Shown here: one piece after another, positions 1-9,600 of the stretch
Numbering within the stretch: the first letter of the stretch is position 1
Layout: each line of letters starts with the position of its first letter
NCBI GenBank assembly: GCA_019135865.1
Contig: JAGVVD010000019.1
Span: 62,001-126,000, forward strand
From: Elusimicrobiota bacterium
GTDB lineage: Bacteria > Elusimicrobiota > Elusimicrobia > Elusimicrobiales > UBA9959
DNA length: 64,000 bases
Direction: 5' to 3'
Made by a program: the position numbers and the translations under genes
The notes under the pieces: generated by a model
The model's database searches: none
Told to the model about the DNA's origin: nothing
The model's input: only the letters and a program-made list of their open reading frames with translations

Positions 1-892
1 CCGGTCCGCGGCGAAGTTCGCCGCAATAGGACAACAGCCTGCGCGTTCCGGCGCCGAGCAGCGAGACCGGGCCCGCCGCGCCGCGGCAGGCCAGGGTGCC
101 CCGTCGGAAAGTCCCCCTGAGGGCCGCCAGCTCGTACTTGTCCCTGAACAGCAGCGGTCTGGCCAGCAGGTCCCTCAGCCCCGCCGCGTAGGCGGGAGAA
201 TGGCGTTCGATGAAAGAATAGATGAGGCCGGCCTTTTTCGCGCTGGCGCGGCAGCGGTAGGAGCAGGGATGCCAGCTGGCGACGTGCAGCGACGGGATGT
301 CTATATCGGGGTTGAGCGCCAGGAGGCGCTCGTGCCCGCGCCTGTCCGACGGGTCCTTGTAGTCCAGCCGCGAAAAGTAGTTCCAGGCATTGTTGAGCCT
401 GAAGTCCAGCGGGCCGCCGGGAGCCGTGGCCGCGGCGGTGAAGCGCACCAGTTCCGGCCGCGGGCCGGCGCCGCCGCCGTTGGCGAACCAGCGCGTGAAA
501 GCTTTCACGCAGCATTCGGGATAGCCCAGGGCCAGGCCCCAGGCCATGTCCACGGTCGATCTTTTCCAGGCGGCTTCCGCCGTCCGGAGGTCCTTCACCC
601 GCTTCCCGATGAGGACCATCACCTTGCGTCCGTCGCCCGCGAAATGCGCCCCGCGCCTCCCGGCTTCCTCCGGGAGAAGGAACTTGAGTTTGAGCGCGGA
701 GCAGAGGCCCCGCAGGGCCGGCAGCGACTTCGGCAGGCAGTCCGTATAGGTCACCGGTTTCGCGCCGGTCAGGACGCCGGCCAGGTCGGAGAAGGTCGGA
801 TCGTTGCGGGTCAGCCGGTCCACTCCGCCCGGCAGGGGTTTTTCGAGCAGGATGAAGCCGTTCTTGTCCAGGTTGGAGGGGAAGACCCGCAT
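1..892 (-). CDS. Unrecognised cysteine-motif protein, C-terminus beyond window
   Basis: An open frame runs from an ATG at 892 leftwards off the window edge with no stop (297 codons visible). The protein is soluble-looking with no signal peptide. Two motifs stand out: GYPECCVKAF at about residues 123-132 and HPCSYRCRAS at about 208-217. The GYPxCC motif resembles that of the uncharacterised DUF483-type proteins; I recall that only loosely and give no function. Paired cysteines could bind a metal or Fe-S cluster. A TAGAAT -10 box at 900-905 sits 7 bases before the ATG and there is no Shine-Dalgarno sequence, so the mRNA may be leaderless. The plus-strand ORF over the same span is a shadow. Confidence 0.7.
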   Translation of the reverse strand, partial: MRVFPSNLDKNGFILLEKPLPGGVDRLTRNDPTFSDLAGVLTGAKPVTYTDCLPKSLPALRGLCSALKLKFLLPEEAGRRGAHFAGDGRKVMVLIGKRVKDLRTAEAAWKRSTVDMAWGLALGYPECCVKAFTRWFANGGGAGPRPELVRFTAAATAPGGPLDFRLNNAWNYFSRLDYKDPSDRRGHERLLALNPDIDIPSLHVASWHPCSYRCRASAKKAGLIYSFIERHSPAYAAGLRDLLARPLLFRDKYELAALRGTFRRGTLACRGAAGPVSLLGAGTRRLLSYCGELRRGP

Positions 893-906
893 CGGTGATA
901 TTCTAC
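890..906 (-). promoter_or_regulatory. -10 box and start context, shared word (copy 1)
   Basis: The 17 plus-strand bases catcggtgatattctac are repeated exactly at 37493-37509. In both places they cover a minus-strand ATG and a TAGAAT box 7 bases upstream of it. No clear -35 hexamer is visible. Confidence 0.5.
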
Positions 907-941
907 TATAAAGGCTTCCGGGAAAAGGGCGGGCCGGCGCC

Positions 942-3518
942 TCAGGCGGCCTTGTGGCGGAACCGGCCGTTCAGCCGGAACCTTTCATAGTCGAAGAAGA
1001 AGCGGCTGTAGACCAGGAAGCGCCAGCCGGCGCGCTTGAACTCCTCGTCCGCCCTGGCGGACAGGTCCGTCACGGCGGTGTCTTCGGGAAGCGCCAGGAT
1101 ATGACAGCGATGGCCGGGGTGCTGGCAGGGTTCGTCCAGGCGCAGGTCGATGACCCCTCCCTGGCGCCGCGCCCAGAGATGTTCCGTATCCAGGCGTGTT
1201 TCCACGGCGTTGAGTCCGTGAAGCTTCAGCGGCGAGGAGTAGGAGATGGAGGCGATGTACCTGCCGTATTCCGCGTGCACCCGGGAAAAATCGGCCCGCA
1301 GGACATTTCCCCTGGCGTCGAGGAACGAAGAGAGCGGCAGATGCTGCATGAACAGCCTGGTCCTGGCGGGCGCGGCCAGCGCCGTCTCGTTGAAGAATAT
1401 CCAGGAGCGCACCGCGGCCGGTCCGGCCCCGGGGTCCAGTATATAGACGGTCGAGCAGGCGGCGGCCAGGTTCCTGCGTCCCGAGAGCAGGTTCTCCAGC
1501 AGGGCCCGTTTGGCCCTTTCGTGGTTGAGCGTCTGGCAGGCGGCCGGCAGGTCGCCGAAAGCCGGGCGATGCTCCACGGAGCCCTCCACGAGCGCCCTGA
1601 GTTCGTCGTTGGTCTTGAAGCTGTGCCCGGGGGATAAGCGCCGCGCGATCTCCAGATGGCGCAGCGACTCCTTCCTGTCCCCGCGCAACGAGTAGATCTT
1701 GCCCAGGCGGTAATAGGTTCCGGCGACGTCCTCCTCCTGCCCCTCGCTCATGGTCTTGCGCAGCTCCACGCAGGCCGCCTTGTATTCGCCGCGCAGCAGC
1801 GCCAGGTCGGCCCGCATGAACGGGATATAGGGCTGGGCCGGGGCGATGGCGGCGGCTTCGTCGAGCGCCGCGTCCGCCTCGTCCAGCCGTCCGGCCTGCA
1901 GCAGCCCTTCGGCCAGCGCCACCAGCAGCATTATATTGCCCGGGTGATGGCGTATCTCCTCGGTAGTGACCCGGAACCACTCTTCGAAGCGCCCCATCCC
2001 GGCGTGATGATAGGCGGAAACGAACCAGGTGAAGAGCGAGGGGCCCGGGATAGCCGCGTCTATGCGTTCCGCGTAGTCCATGGCCTTTTCATAATCGCCC
2101 ATTCCCATCCTGACCCTGGCGCAGATGGCCAGCAGCGCCGGTTCTTCCGAGCCGCCGCGCAGGTAATGTTCCATGTTGCGCAGCCAGTCGCGCGTGCCGT
2201 CGAAATGATCGGCCAGCAGCGCGGCGTGCAGCCGTTCCTCCGGGTCCGGCGAGGTCCTGGCGGCCTGCTTCATCCTGGCGCCCGCCTTGCGCAGGGCCGG
2301 GGAGTCCCCGATATGGGTGCGCAGGACGGCCAGCATGGCGTTCGCTTCGACGGAGAGAGGGTCCCGGTTGACGGCCTTCAGGACCAGTTCCTCCGCCTGG
2401 TCCACTTCGAAATCGGTGAAATAAACGAGGACGGCCTCGCTTACGAGGCTTGAGGCTTCCCGGCGCCCGGATTCGCCGGCCCGCGTGAATTTTTCCCCGG
2501 TCCCGGCCGGGGCGGTCGTGTTCCCGGTGTGCCCGAAGAAGCCGCGCAGTCCCGCGAGCAGCTGGGTCTTGAGGCCCCTGGGCCTGGCCGCCAGGCGGAT
2601 GGCGTCGGCCAGCTCGCGGGAATTGCGGTAGCGGCGGGCCGGGTCCTTCTCCAGGCATTTCATTATGACCAGCGCCAGCGCCGGGGAGATGAGGCGGTTG
2701 AGTTTGCCCGGCGGCCGCGGCCGGGCCTGGGTGACCGCCTTGATGAAAGCCGCGGTATTGTCCTCGTTGAAGGGATGGACGAGGGTCATCAGTTCGTAGA
2801 AGACCGTCCCGAGGCCGTAAATGTCCGAGGCGGGGGAGAGGGCGCCGCCGGAGAAACTTTCGGGCGGCATGTACCGAAGGGTGCCCAGCATGGGCTGGCC
2901 GGTGGTGATATCGGAGGAATCCGAGAACTTGGCCAGGCCGAAGTCCGCCAGCTTGGCCGGGCCCTTGCGCCCGAGCAGGATATTGGAAGGCTTTATGTCC
3001 CGGTGCAGTATGCCGAGCGAATGCGCCTCGTGCAGCGCGTCGGCCACGCCGGCCATCAGCGCGGCCGCGCGGTTCTCGTAGTCCGGGTCGGAGAGCGGGT
3101 GGCCCGCCGGCGCGCGCAGGAAGTAAGGCAGGGCTTCGTCCTCCGGCGACGGCTCCTTGATATAGCCGTAGCGGCGCAGGTCCTCCAGGTCGCCGGCCGA
3201 GTTGATGGCGCGCGCCAGTTCCAGGAAGGACAGGAGCGGCTTGCCGTCCACGTACTCCATGACCATGTACGGCAGGCCGCCGTGCTCGCCGAAAGAATAG
3301 ACCTTGATTATGCCGGGGTGGTCGCAGCGGGCTATGGCGGCGGCCTCGCGCAGGAAGCGCCGCCGGCTGGTCGGCGTCGCCTGGCCTGGCAGCACCATCT
3401 TTATGGCGGCGTCGCGCTGCAGCGCCTTGTCGTGAGCGCGGTAGACCGCGCCCATGCCGCCGCGTCCCAGTTCGCCGGTTATTTCGTAGCCGCCTATCTC
3501 GTCGCCTTTCTTGACCAT
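942..3518 (-). CDS. Ser/Thr protein kinase with TPR repeats
   Basis: Hanks-type (PknB-like) kinase of 858 residues. Visible are the glycine loop [12 protein letters not shown] (16-26), catalytic Lys40, the HRDIKPSN loop with Asp174, DFG at 192-194 and PPE at 218-220. About 45 extra residues (97-141) lie between the hinge and helix E, longer than in typical bacterial kinases. Residues from about 370 to 640 look like helical TPR repeats, followed by a C-terminal region (about 640-858) I do not recognise. No membrane segment is seen, so it is probably cytosolic and uses the TPRs to bind partners. It is transcribed divergently from the amidohydrolase gene across an AT-rich gap. Substrates are unknown. 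Confidence 0.92.
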   Translation of the reverse strand: MVKKGDEIGGYEITGELGRGGMGAVYRAHDKALQRDAAIKMVLPGQATPTSRRRFLREAAAIARCDHPGIIKVYSFGEHGGLPYMVMEYVDGKPLLSFLELARAINSAGDLEDLRRYGYIKEPSPEDEALPYFLRAPAGHPLSDPDYENRAAALMAGVADALHEAHSLGILHRDIKPSNILLGRKGPAKLADFGLAKFSDSSDITTGQPMLGTLRYMPPESFSGGALSPASDIYGLGTVFYELMTLVHPFNEDNTAAFIKAVTQARPRPPGKLNRLISPALALVIMKCLEKDPARRYRNSRELADAIRLAARPRGLKTQLLAGLRGFFGHTGNTTAPAGTGEKFTRAGESGRREASSLVSEAVLVYFTDFEVDQAEELVLKAVNRDPLSVEANAMLAVLRTHIGDSPALRKAGARMKQAARTSPDPEERLHAALLADHFDGTRDWLRNMEHYLRGGSEEPALLAICARVRMGMGDYEKAMDYAERIDAAIPGPSLFTWFVSAYHHAGMGRFEEWFRVTTEEIRHHPGNIMLLVALAEGLLQAGRLDEADAALDEAAAIAPAQPYIPFMRADLALLRGEYKAACVELRKTMSEGQEEDVAGTYYRLGKIYSLRGDRKESLRHLEIARRLSPGHSFKTNDELRALVEGSVEHRPAFGDLPAACQTLNHERAKRALLENLLSGRRNLAAACSTVYILDPGAGPAAVRSWIFFNETALAAPARTRLFMQHLPLSSFLDARGNVLRADFSRVHAEYGRYIASISYSSPLKLHGLNAVETRLDTEHLWARRQGGVIDLRLDEPCQHPGHRCHILALPEDTAVTDLSARADEEFKRAGWRFLVYSRFFFDYERFRLNGRFRHKAA

Positions 3519-3572
3519 CGCCTTATTTTGATTTTACTATAATAGTAATATACCTTGTGCCCCGGAGAAACG
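3519..3572. promoter_or_regulatory. Divergent AT-rich promoter region
   Basis: This short gap between the kinase (minus) and the amidohydrolase (plus) is strikingly AT-rich for the window. It contains TATAAT at 3538-3543 on the plus strand and TAAAAT (3531-3536) and TATAGT-like boxes on the minus strand. No convincing -35 hexamers are at standard spacing. Confidence 0.5.
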
Positions 3573-4949
3573 ATGAGAACAAAGACCCTGCTCATAAAGA
3601 ACGCCCTGGTACTGGCCACGATGGACGGCGCCCGCCGGGAGATAAAGGGCGGCGACGTCTATATCGAAGGCCCGGAGATAAAGAAAGTGGGGAAGGGCCT
3701 GAAGGCGAAGGCCGATACGGTCATCGACGCCTCGGGCTGCGTGGTCATGCCGGGCATGGTCAATACCCATCATCACCTCTACCAGACGCTGACGCGCAAC
3801 CTGCCGAAAGTGCAGGACGCCGAGCTCTTCGACTGGCTGATATACCTCTACGATATCTGGAAGCATGTCGATCCCGAGGCCATCTACGCCAGCACGCAGG
3901 CCGGCCTGGGCGAGCTGCTGCTGACCGGCTGCACGACGAGTTCCGACCATCTCTACCTCTTCCCGAAACAGAATAGCGGCTTCTTCATCGACACCCAGAT
4001 AGCCGCGGCGCGCGAACTGGGCATGCGCTTTACCGCCACCCGCGGCTCCATGTCGCGCGGCCGCTCCAAGGGCGGCCTGCCGCCGGATTCCGTCGTGCAG
4101 AAGGAGGATTTCATCCTCAAGGACTGCGAGCGCGTCATAAAGAAGTTCCACGACCCTTCGAAGTTCTCGATGACGCGGGTCGCGATGGCCCCGTGCTCGC
4201 CGTTCTCCGTCACGACGGAGCTGCTTAAGATAACCGCCGAAATGGCCAAAAAATGGGGCGTGCGCATGCATACCCACCTCGCCGAGACGAAGGACGAGGA
4301 AGCCTTCTGCAAAAAACTGTTCAAGATGCGACCCTTCGAATACATGGAAAGCGTCGGCTGGGTGGAGGAAGGCAACGCCTGGTTCGCCCATTGCGTCTAT
4401 ATCAACGAGAAAGAGGCTAAAAAGATGGGCCACACCCATACCGGCGTCGCCCATTGTCCCTGCTCCAACCTGCGGCTCGGTTCCGGCATAGCTCCGATAC
4501 CGATGTTCCTGAAGCATAAAGTGCCGGTCGGCCTCGGCGTGGACGGCTCGGCCTCCAATGATTCCTCCGACATGCTGGGCGAAGCCCGGCAGGCCATGCT
4601 GGTCCACCGCGTCGGTACCGGGGTCAAATCCATGCCGGCCCGCACCGCGCTGGAGCTGGCCACCCGCGGCGGCGCCGCCGTGCTGGGCCGCAAGGACATC
4701 GGCTCCATAGAGCCCGGCAAGGCGGCCGACATAGCCGTCTTCGACGTCAGCGGCATCGATTTCGTCGGCTCGCAGAGCGACCCGCTGGCCTCGCTGCTCT
4801 TCTGCGGAGCCTCGCACCGCACCAGGTACACCGTCGTGAACGGCGAGGTAGTGGTGAAGAACGGCAGGCTGACGAAGGTGAACGAGGGGCGGGTGACCGA
4901 GCGCGCCAACAAGGCCGCCGCCCGGCTCTACCGCCGCGCGGGAGTATAA
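3573..4949 (+). CDS. Amidohydrolase, 8-oxoguanine/guanine deaminase type (SsnA/AtzA-like)
   Basis: Zinc-dependent amidohydrolase of the COG0402 deaminase group, predicted to deaminate a purine-like ring. Metal ligands are seen in VNTHHHLYQTL (HxH), HTHLAE, AHCVYI and GVDGSASNDSSDM. Length (458 residues) fits the family. The ATG at 3573 is chosen because ggaga lies just upstream; a TTG at 3555 is in frame but lacks this support. Candidate substrates are guanine, 8-oxoguanine or a triazine-like compound. A MocA-like gene and two molybdenum hydroxylases lie downstream, as in the E. coli ssnA region, which favours purine breakdown. The exact substrate cannot be read from sequence. Confidence 0.87.
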   Translation: MRTKTLLIKNALVLATMDGARREIKGGDVYIEGPEIKKVGKGLKAKADTVIDASGCVVMPGMVNTHHHLYQTLTRNLPKVQDAELFDWLIYLYDIWKHVDPEAIYASTQAGLGELLLTGCTTSSDHLYLFPKQNSGFFIDTQIAAARELGMRFTATRGSMSRGRSKGGLPPDSVVQKEDFILKDCERVIKKFHDPSKFSMTRVAMAPCSPFSVTTELLKITAEMAKKWGVRMHTHLAETKDEEAFCKKLFKMRPFEYMESVGWVEEGNAWFAHCVYINEKEAKKMGHTHTGVAHCPCSNLRLGSGIAPIPMFLKHKVPVGLGVDGSASNDSSDMLGEARQAMLVHRVGTGVKSMPARTALELATRGGAAVLGRKDIGSIEPGKAADIAVFDVSGIDFVGSQSDPLASLLFCGASHRTRYTVVNGEVVVKNGRLTKVNEGRVTERANKAAARLYRRAGV

Positions 4950-4964
4950 AGGACCGGGGGGGAG

Positions 4965-6059
4965 ATGAAAAAGATAGCGATAAATACCGGCGGCGGGGAC
5001 GCGCCGGGGCTCAACGCCGTCATACGGGCGATAGTGGTGTCGGCGCTGAACAAAGGCTACGAGGTTCTCGGCATCCGCGACGGCTATAACGGCCTGCTCA
5101 GGCCGGAGGATTACCCTGAGGGCGGGCTGATCCCCATGACACGGCGCACGGTGCGGGGCATCACGCATCTAGGCGGCACGATACTGGGCACTACCAACAA
5201 GGGCAACCCGACCAGGTACCCGACGATGGGGCCCGACGGCAAGATGTACGAGAAGGACCGCACCGACGAGCTGGTGGCGGCCTTCAAAAAGAACGGCATA
5301 GAGGCCCTGGTCGCGCTGGGCGGCGACGGGTCGCTGGGCATCGCCAATGTCCTGGCGGGGAAAGGCCTGCGCGTCGTCGGCGTGCCCAAGACCATAGACA
5401 ACGACCTCGATAAGACGGTGGCTACCTTCGGCTTCGACACGGCGGTCTCTTTCGCGACGGAATGCCTGGACCGCCTGCACGCTACGGCCGAATCCCATTG
5501 CCGCGTCATGGTGGTCGAGGTCATGGGCCGCTACGCCGGCTGGATAGCGCTGAACGCCGGAGTTTCCGGCAACGCCGACGCGATACTGCTGCCCGAGATC
5601 CCCTACGATATCAACAAGGTCGCCGCGGCGCTCAAGGAGCGGCCCAAACGCGGCAAGAATTACTGCATAGTCGTGGTCGCCGAAGGAGCGAAGCCGGCAG
5701 GCGGCGCCGTCTCCGTGGTCGGCAAGGAGCTGGGCCGCCAGGAGAAACTGGGCGGCGCCGGCGAGCGCGTAGCCAAAGAACTGGAGCCGCTGGTCGGCAA
5801 GGAATGCCGCACCGTGGTGCTGGGCCACCTGCTGCGCGGCGGCAGCCCTACGACTTTCGACCGCCTGATCTCGCTGCGCTTCGGCGCGGCGGCGGTGCGC
5901 GCGCTCGAAGAAGGCAAGAGCGGCGTCATGGTGGCGCTGGACCCGCCGACGGTGCGCTATGTGCCGCTCGCCGAGGCCACCAGCCGCATGAAGACGGTGC
6001 CCCCGGACTGCGACACCATAAAGACCGCGCGCGACCTGGGTATCTGCCTGGGAGACTGA
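4965..6059 (+). CDS. pfkA: 6-phosphofructokinase
   Basis: Phosphorylates fructose 6-phosphate in glycolysis. Visible are the N-terminal nucleotide loop NTGGGDAPGLNAVIRA (7-22), GGDGSLG (119-125), PKTIDNDLD with the catalytic TIDND (141-149) and VEVMGRYAGWIAL. The residue equivalent to E. coli Gly104 is Gly (residue 122), as in ATP-dependent enzymes, while the equivalent of Gly124 is Lys (residue 142), as in pyrophosphate-dependent ones. Actinobacterial ATP-dependent enzymes share this Gly/Lys pair, so ATP use is favoured. It lies 15 bases after the amidohydrolase and its stop overlaps the start of the next gene. Confidence 0.94.
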   Translation: MKKIAINTGGGDAPGLNAVIRAIVVSALNKGYEVLGIRDGYNGLLRPEDYPEGGLIPMTRRTVRGITHLGGTILGTTNKGNPTRYPTMGPDGKMYEKDRTDELVAAFKKNGIEALVALGGDGSLGIANVLAGKGLRVVGVPKTIDNDLDKTVATFGFDTAVSFATECLDRLHATAESHCRVMVVEVMGRYAGWIALNAGVSGNADAILLPEIPYDINKVAAALKERPKRGKNYCIVVVAEGAKPAGGAVSVVGKELGRQEKLGGAGERVAKELEPLVGKECRTVVLGHLLRGGSPTTFDRLISLRFGAAAVRALEEGKSGVMVALDPPTVRYVPLAEATSRMKTVPPDCDTIKTARDLGICLGD

Positions 6060-6661
6060 TGATATCGGCGATAATACTGGCCGCCGGGGAGTCTTCGCGC
6101 ATGGGGCGGCCTAAGGCCCTGCTGGAATGGCGGGGCCTGCCTTTTATCGAGCATGTGTGCTCGGCTCTGCGCGCCGTCGGCGTTGAGGGCCGGATAGTAG
6201 TGCTTGGCCGGGCCGAAAAAGAGATACTGGCCGGGTGGAAGTCGTCGGGCGAGAAGATCGCCGTGAACCCTAGGCCGGAGGACGGCCAGCTCTCGTCGCT
6301 GCGGACGGGGCTGGAGGCCGCGGACCCGTCGGCGGAGGGTTTCCTGGTCTGCCTGGCCGATCAGCCGACCATAGCGCCCGGAACCTATAAGGCGGTCATA
6401 GAGGCCTGGCGGGCGCGGCCGGACCACATAATCATACCGCGGACTTTCAGGGCCTCGGACTCGCGGATGAAGCGCGGCCACCCGATAATCATACCGGCCG
6501 CGTACCGGCGGCTGTGTTTCGAAGGCCCGCTGGACAAGGGCCTGCACTGGGTGACGCATCACCCGTCGGTGAAGATCGCCGACCTGGACCTGGACGACGC
6601 GGAGATAATCAGGGATTTCGACACGCCGGAGGATTACGCCGGCCTCGCGGGCGGACGCTAA
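6059..6661 (+). CDS. MocA-like molybdopterin nucleotidyltransferase
   Basis: A 200-residue NTP transferase of the MobA/MocA family. It has the nucleotide loop LAAGESSRMGRPKALLEW near the N-terminus, LADQP for the metal-binding Asp and GHPIIIP, all typical of MocA, the CTP:molybdopterin cytidylyltransferase. MocA makes the cytosine dinucleotide form of the cofactor used by molybdenum hydroxylases. The ATG overlaps the stop of the phosphofructokinase gene (TGATGA), implying translational coupling. Two xanthine dehydrogenase-type enzymes nearby would be natural clients. An unrelated sugar nucleotidyltransferase role is possible but less likely. Confidence 0.82.
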   Translation: MISAIILAAGESSRMGRPKALLEWRGLPFIEHVCSALRAVGVEGRIVVLGRAEKEILAGWKSSGEKIAVNPRPEDGQLSSLRTGLEAADPSAEGFLVCLADQPTIAPGTYKAVIEAWRARPDHIIIPRTFRASDSRMKRGHPIIIPAAYRRLCFEGPLDKGLHWVTHHPSVKIADLDLDDAEIIRDFDTPEDYAGLAGGR

Positions 6662-6673
6662 GGAGACAAAGCC

Positions 6674-8197
6674 ATGCTTTCCGATAAGAAGAAGGCCGAG
6701 AGAAAGAAGGAACTCAATGAATTCTTCGCCCTGATGGGCGTTCCGGTCATACTGGCGCTCATCGGGTCCATCTTCTATAGGTTCGCCTTTATGGCCATGA
6801 CCGGCTCCAGGGGCCGCGCCGGCGCGATCAAGGTCGGTTTCGGTTCCGGCGATCATTTCATCGGCGCGGATTTCGGTTTCACCGTGGGAGTAATGGCGGC
6901 GCTGGTCTACCTGTGGGGCCGGCCCGCGCATGAGTATGTCCGCACCTCCGCCCCGGAGCTCAAGGATAAGATACGCCGCAGGCTGGGCAGCGTATACCAG
7001 CACGGCTTCGCCATGCTGGTCCTGGTCCAGACGATGGCGCTCGCCGTTTCCGCGCTGGCGCCGGGCCGCCTCTCCGGCGCGCATTTCGCCGCGGCTTTCA
7101 TCTCCTTCCTGGCCCAGTCGGCCATGCTCGTGGTCTATATCGACGCTCAGCTTTCCAAGCAGAAGAACCTGATGGAGAACCTCTATCCCGGCGAGGAAAT
7201 ATTCAAGCTGAGGGCGGGATTCTCCATCCCGATATACCTGAAGATCACGACGCTGATCGCGGGCTTCGCGCTGATCCCGTTCATCCTGATATACGTCGCT
7301 TTCTTCAACCGGGTTCCCTGGGACTCCCTGGCCGCCGATCTCGTCACCCTCCTGTTCGTTTCCGGCGGCATACTTCTGCACGGTATAAACAGCGTTTACA
7401 ACGGCATACAGCGTCCGCTGGACGGACTGGTCGCGCGCATGAAGCGCGTCGCGGAGGGGGACTATTCCCGGACCCGCATTTATTTCTCCGACGAGGTGGC
7501 CTGTCTCAAAGCGGGCTACAATGAAATGGTCGCGGGCCTGAAGGAGCGCGAGGAACTGCAGGATACTTTCGGCAAGTACCTCTCCATAGAGATAGCCCGG
7601 GAGCTTATCAAGAACAAGAAGGTCAACCTGGGCGGGGAGGCGATAGAGGCCGCGGTCATGTTCTGCGACATACGCAATTTCACGCCGCTTAGCGAGAAGC
7701 TTTCGGCCACGGGCGTCGTCGAATTCCTCAACGAGTATTTCCGCCATATCACGCCGCCGATAACGGCGCACAACGGCGTGATAAATAAGTTCATCGGCGA
7801 CGCGGTCATGGCGATCTACACCCCGCTGCTGGGGTCGGAGGACTATGTCGCCGACGCCGTCAGGTCGGCCGCCGGCATGCGGGAGGCGCTGGCCCGGTTC
7901 AACGACTCGGGCAGGGCGCCGGGCAAAGTTGAGTTCGGGGTCGGCGTGCACTGCGGGCGGCTGGTGGCCGGCAATATCGGCACCAGCGAGCGGCTGGAAT
8001 ACACTTTCATCGGCGACACGGTCAACGCGGCCTCCCGCATAGAGGGCAAGACCAAGGACCTCGATACCGATATCCTGGTCAGCGGACAGGTCCTTTCCGC
8101 CCTCGGCCCGGACAAGGCCGGTTTCGGCTTCGAGAGCGTCGGCAAGGTCCCGCTCAAGGGCAAGTCCGAGCCGATGGAACTCTTCCGCCTGGCCTGA
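6674..8197 (+). CDS. Membrane class III adenylate cyclase with HAMP-like linker
   Basis: Makes cAMP from ATP. The 507-residue protein has several membrane segments (about 18-42, 65-82, 110-130, 136-156, 188-212, 222-240), a HAMP-like stretch (about 240-290) and a class III catalytic domain (about 318-507). The metal-binding aspartates are in FCDIRNF (Asp332) and FIGDAVMA (Asp376). Lys372 and the Asp of YTFIGDTVN fit adenine specificity, and the Asn and Arg of NAASR are present. An AAGGAG ribosome site precedes the ATG. A CRP/FNR-type dyad occurs about 1.6 kb downstream. The input signal is unknown. Confidence 0.92.
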   Translation: MLSDKKKAERKKELNEFFALMGVPVILALIGSIFYRFAFMAMTGSRGRAGAIKVGFGSGDHFIGADFGFTVGVMAALVYLWGRPAHEYVRTSAPELKDKIRRRLGSVYQHGFAMLVLVQTMALAVSALAPGRLSGAHFAAAFISFLAQSAMLVVYIDAQLSKQKNLMENLYPGEEIFKLRAGFSIPIYLKITTLIAGFALIPFILIYVAFFNRVPWDSLAADLVTLLFVSGGILLHGINSVYNGIQRPLDGLVARMKRVAEGDYSRTRIYFSDEVACLKAGYNEMVAGLKEREELQDTFGKYLSIEIARELIKNKKVNLGGEAIEAAVMFCDIRNFTPLSEKLSATGVVEFLNEYFRHITPPITAHNGVINKFIGDAVMAIYTPLLGSEDYVADAVRSAAGMREALARFNDSGRAPGKVEFGVGVHCGRLVAGNIGTSERLEYTFIGDTVNAASRIEGKTKDLDTDILVSGQVLSALGPDKAGFGFESVGKVPLKGKSEPMELFRLA

Positions 8198-8209
8198 TCC
8201 GCTTCCTCT

Positions 8210-9448
8210 ATGTTCGAACTCCTCGTCCTGGGCGCGGTCTTCCTGCTCATAGCCGTCAGACAGGTGGGCGGCTTCCGGCTGGAGATCTGGCAGGTCATGT
8301 GCGGCGGTGCGGCCGCGGTGCTGCTGGCCGGGCGGATAGGCCCGGCCGAGGCGCTCTCCGCCGTAGACGCTGACGTCATGCTCTTTCTCTTCGGGATGTT
8401 CGCGGCGGGGCAGGTGCTGGAACTGAGCGGCTGGCTGGCGCACGCCGAGTACGAGGTGTTCAAGCGGGCCGGAACGGAGCAGGGGCTGCTGCTGGTGCTG
8501 GTCTTTTTCATGGGCGCCGCCTCCGCGCTGCTAATGAACGACACGCTGGCCATAGCCGGCACTCCGGTAGTTCTGCTGCTGGCGCGCAAGCACGGCATAG
8601 CCCCCAAGGCCCTGCTGCTGGCGTTGGCCTTCTCGGTGACCGTCGGCAGCGTGATGAGCCCGATCGGCAATCCCCAGAATCTCCTTATAGCGGTGCGCGG
8701 CGGCGTGTCCGCGCCTTTCCTGACCTTCCTGAAATACCTGGCCCTGCCGACCCTGATAAATCTCTGGGCCGTTTTCCTGCTGGTCAGGTATTTCTACCCG
8801 GAGGAGTTCACGCTCTGCCCGCTACGCCACTCGCAGGAGCCGGTGCGCGACAGGGAACTGGCGCGGCTGGCCCGGGCCACGGTCTGGACGCTCTGCGCGG
8901 CGATAGCGGCCAAGATAGTGCTGGTCTCGCTGAACCCGGCCTGGGATTTCCGGCTGACCTGGATAGCGCTGGCCGCGGCCGCGCCGGGGCTGCTCTTCAG
9001 CCCGCGCCGCTTCGAAATACTGAAGAAGACCGACTGGAGCACGCTGGCTTTCTTCGCGGCGATGTTCGTGCTGATGAGGGCGGTGTGGAACACGGGCTTT
9101 TTCCAGGGGCTGATAGAGGCCAGCGGGGCCGACGTGACCGGGCTGGGGCCGATAATGGCCGTCAGCGCCGGGCTCAGCCAGCTCATCTCCAATGTGCCGC
9201 TGGTGGCGCTTTACCTGCCGCTGCTGGAGCACGCGGGGGCGGGGACGGAGTCCCTTATGGCCCTGGCCGCCGCTTCTACCGTCGCCGGGAATCTGCTGAT
9301 ACTGGGCGCGGCCAGCAATGTCATCGTCATACAGGCCGCCGAGAAGCGCGCCGGCGAGACCATAACCTTCCTCGAGTTCGCCCGCATAGGCGTCCCGCTC
9401 ACCGCCGTCAACCTCCTGGTCTACTGGCTCTTCCTCCGGTTCTCCTGA
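8210..9448 (+). CDS. ArsB/SLC13-type ion transporter
   Basis: An integral membrane protein of 412 residues with about 10-12 hydrophobic segments, in the ion-transporter superfamily that includes CitM, ArsB, NhaD and SLC13. Family-like features include LMNDTLAIAGTPVVLLLA (around 110-127) and SPIGNPQNLLIA (around 150-161), where the SPxGNPQN hairpin normally sits in the substrate site; a second half repeats this layout (LISNVPLVALYLP, ILGAASNVIVIQ). The substrate could be an anion (arsenite, dicarboxylate, sulfate) or Na+/H+. It starts 12 bases after the cyclase gene without an obvious ribosome site. Confidence 0.85.
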   Translation: MFELLVLGAVFLLIAVRQVGGFRLEIWQVMCGGAAAVLLAGRIGPAEALSAVDADVMLFLFGMFAAGQVLELSGWLAHAEYEVFKRAGTEQGLLLVLVFFMGAASALLMNDTLAIAGTPVVLLLARKHGIAPKALLLALAFSVTVGSVMSPIGNPQNLLIAVRGGVSAPFLTFLKYLALPTLINLWAVFLLVRYFYPEEFTLCPLRHSQEPVRDRELARLARATVWTLCAAIAAKIVLVSLNPAWDFRLTWIALAAAAPGLLFSPRRFEILKKTDWSTLAFFAAMFVLMRAVWNTGFFQGLIEASGADVTGLGPIMAVSAGLSQLISNVPLVALYLPLLEHAGAGTESLMALAAASTVAGNLLILGAASNVIVIQAAEKRAGETITFLEFARIGVPLTAVNLLVYWLFLRFS

Positions 9449-9464
9449 CGTAAGGAAAACTATT

Positions 9465-9600
9465 CGGGGGCATGGCAGGGGGCCGGCCCGCAAAACACGC
9501 GGTCTCGCGCATAGCGCTCGCCGCTCCTCACTCGGCCTCCGCGCTTGCGATGCTCCGGCCTCCGTGAAGGTTTTGCCGCGCCGGCCCCCTGCCTCCCCCG
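9465..9600. repeat. Long imperfect inverted repeat (hairpin)
   Basis: The arm at 9465-9495 (core gcagggggccggc) pairs with 9571-9600 (core gccggccccctgc). The core of 13 pairs is perfect and pairing extends outward through cggggg/cccccg and inward through caaaa/ttttg with small mismatches. The loop is about 75 bases. Confidence 0.7.

Noticed and set aside
3537-5168. 543-residue minus-strand ORF over the amidohydrolase
   Set aside because: The amidohydrolase and phosphofructokinase on the plus strand are clear; the minus frame has no recognisable motif.
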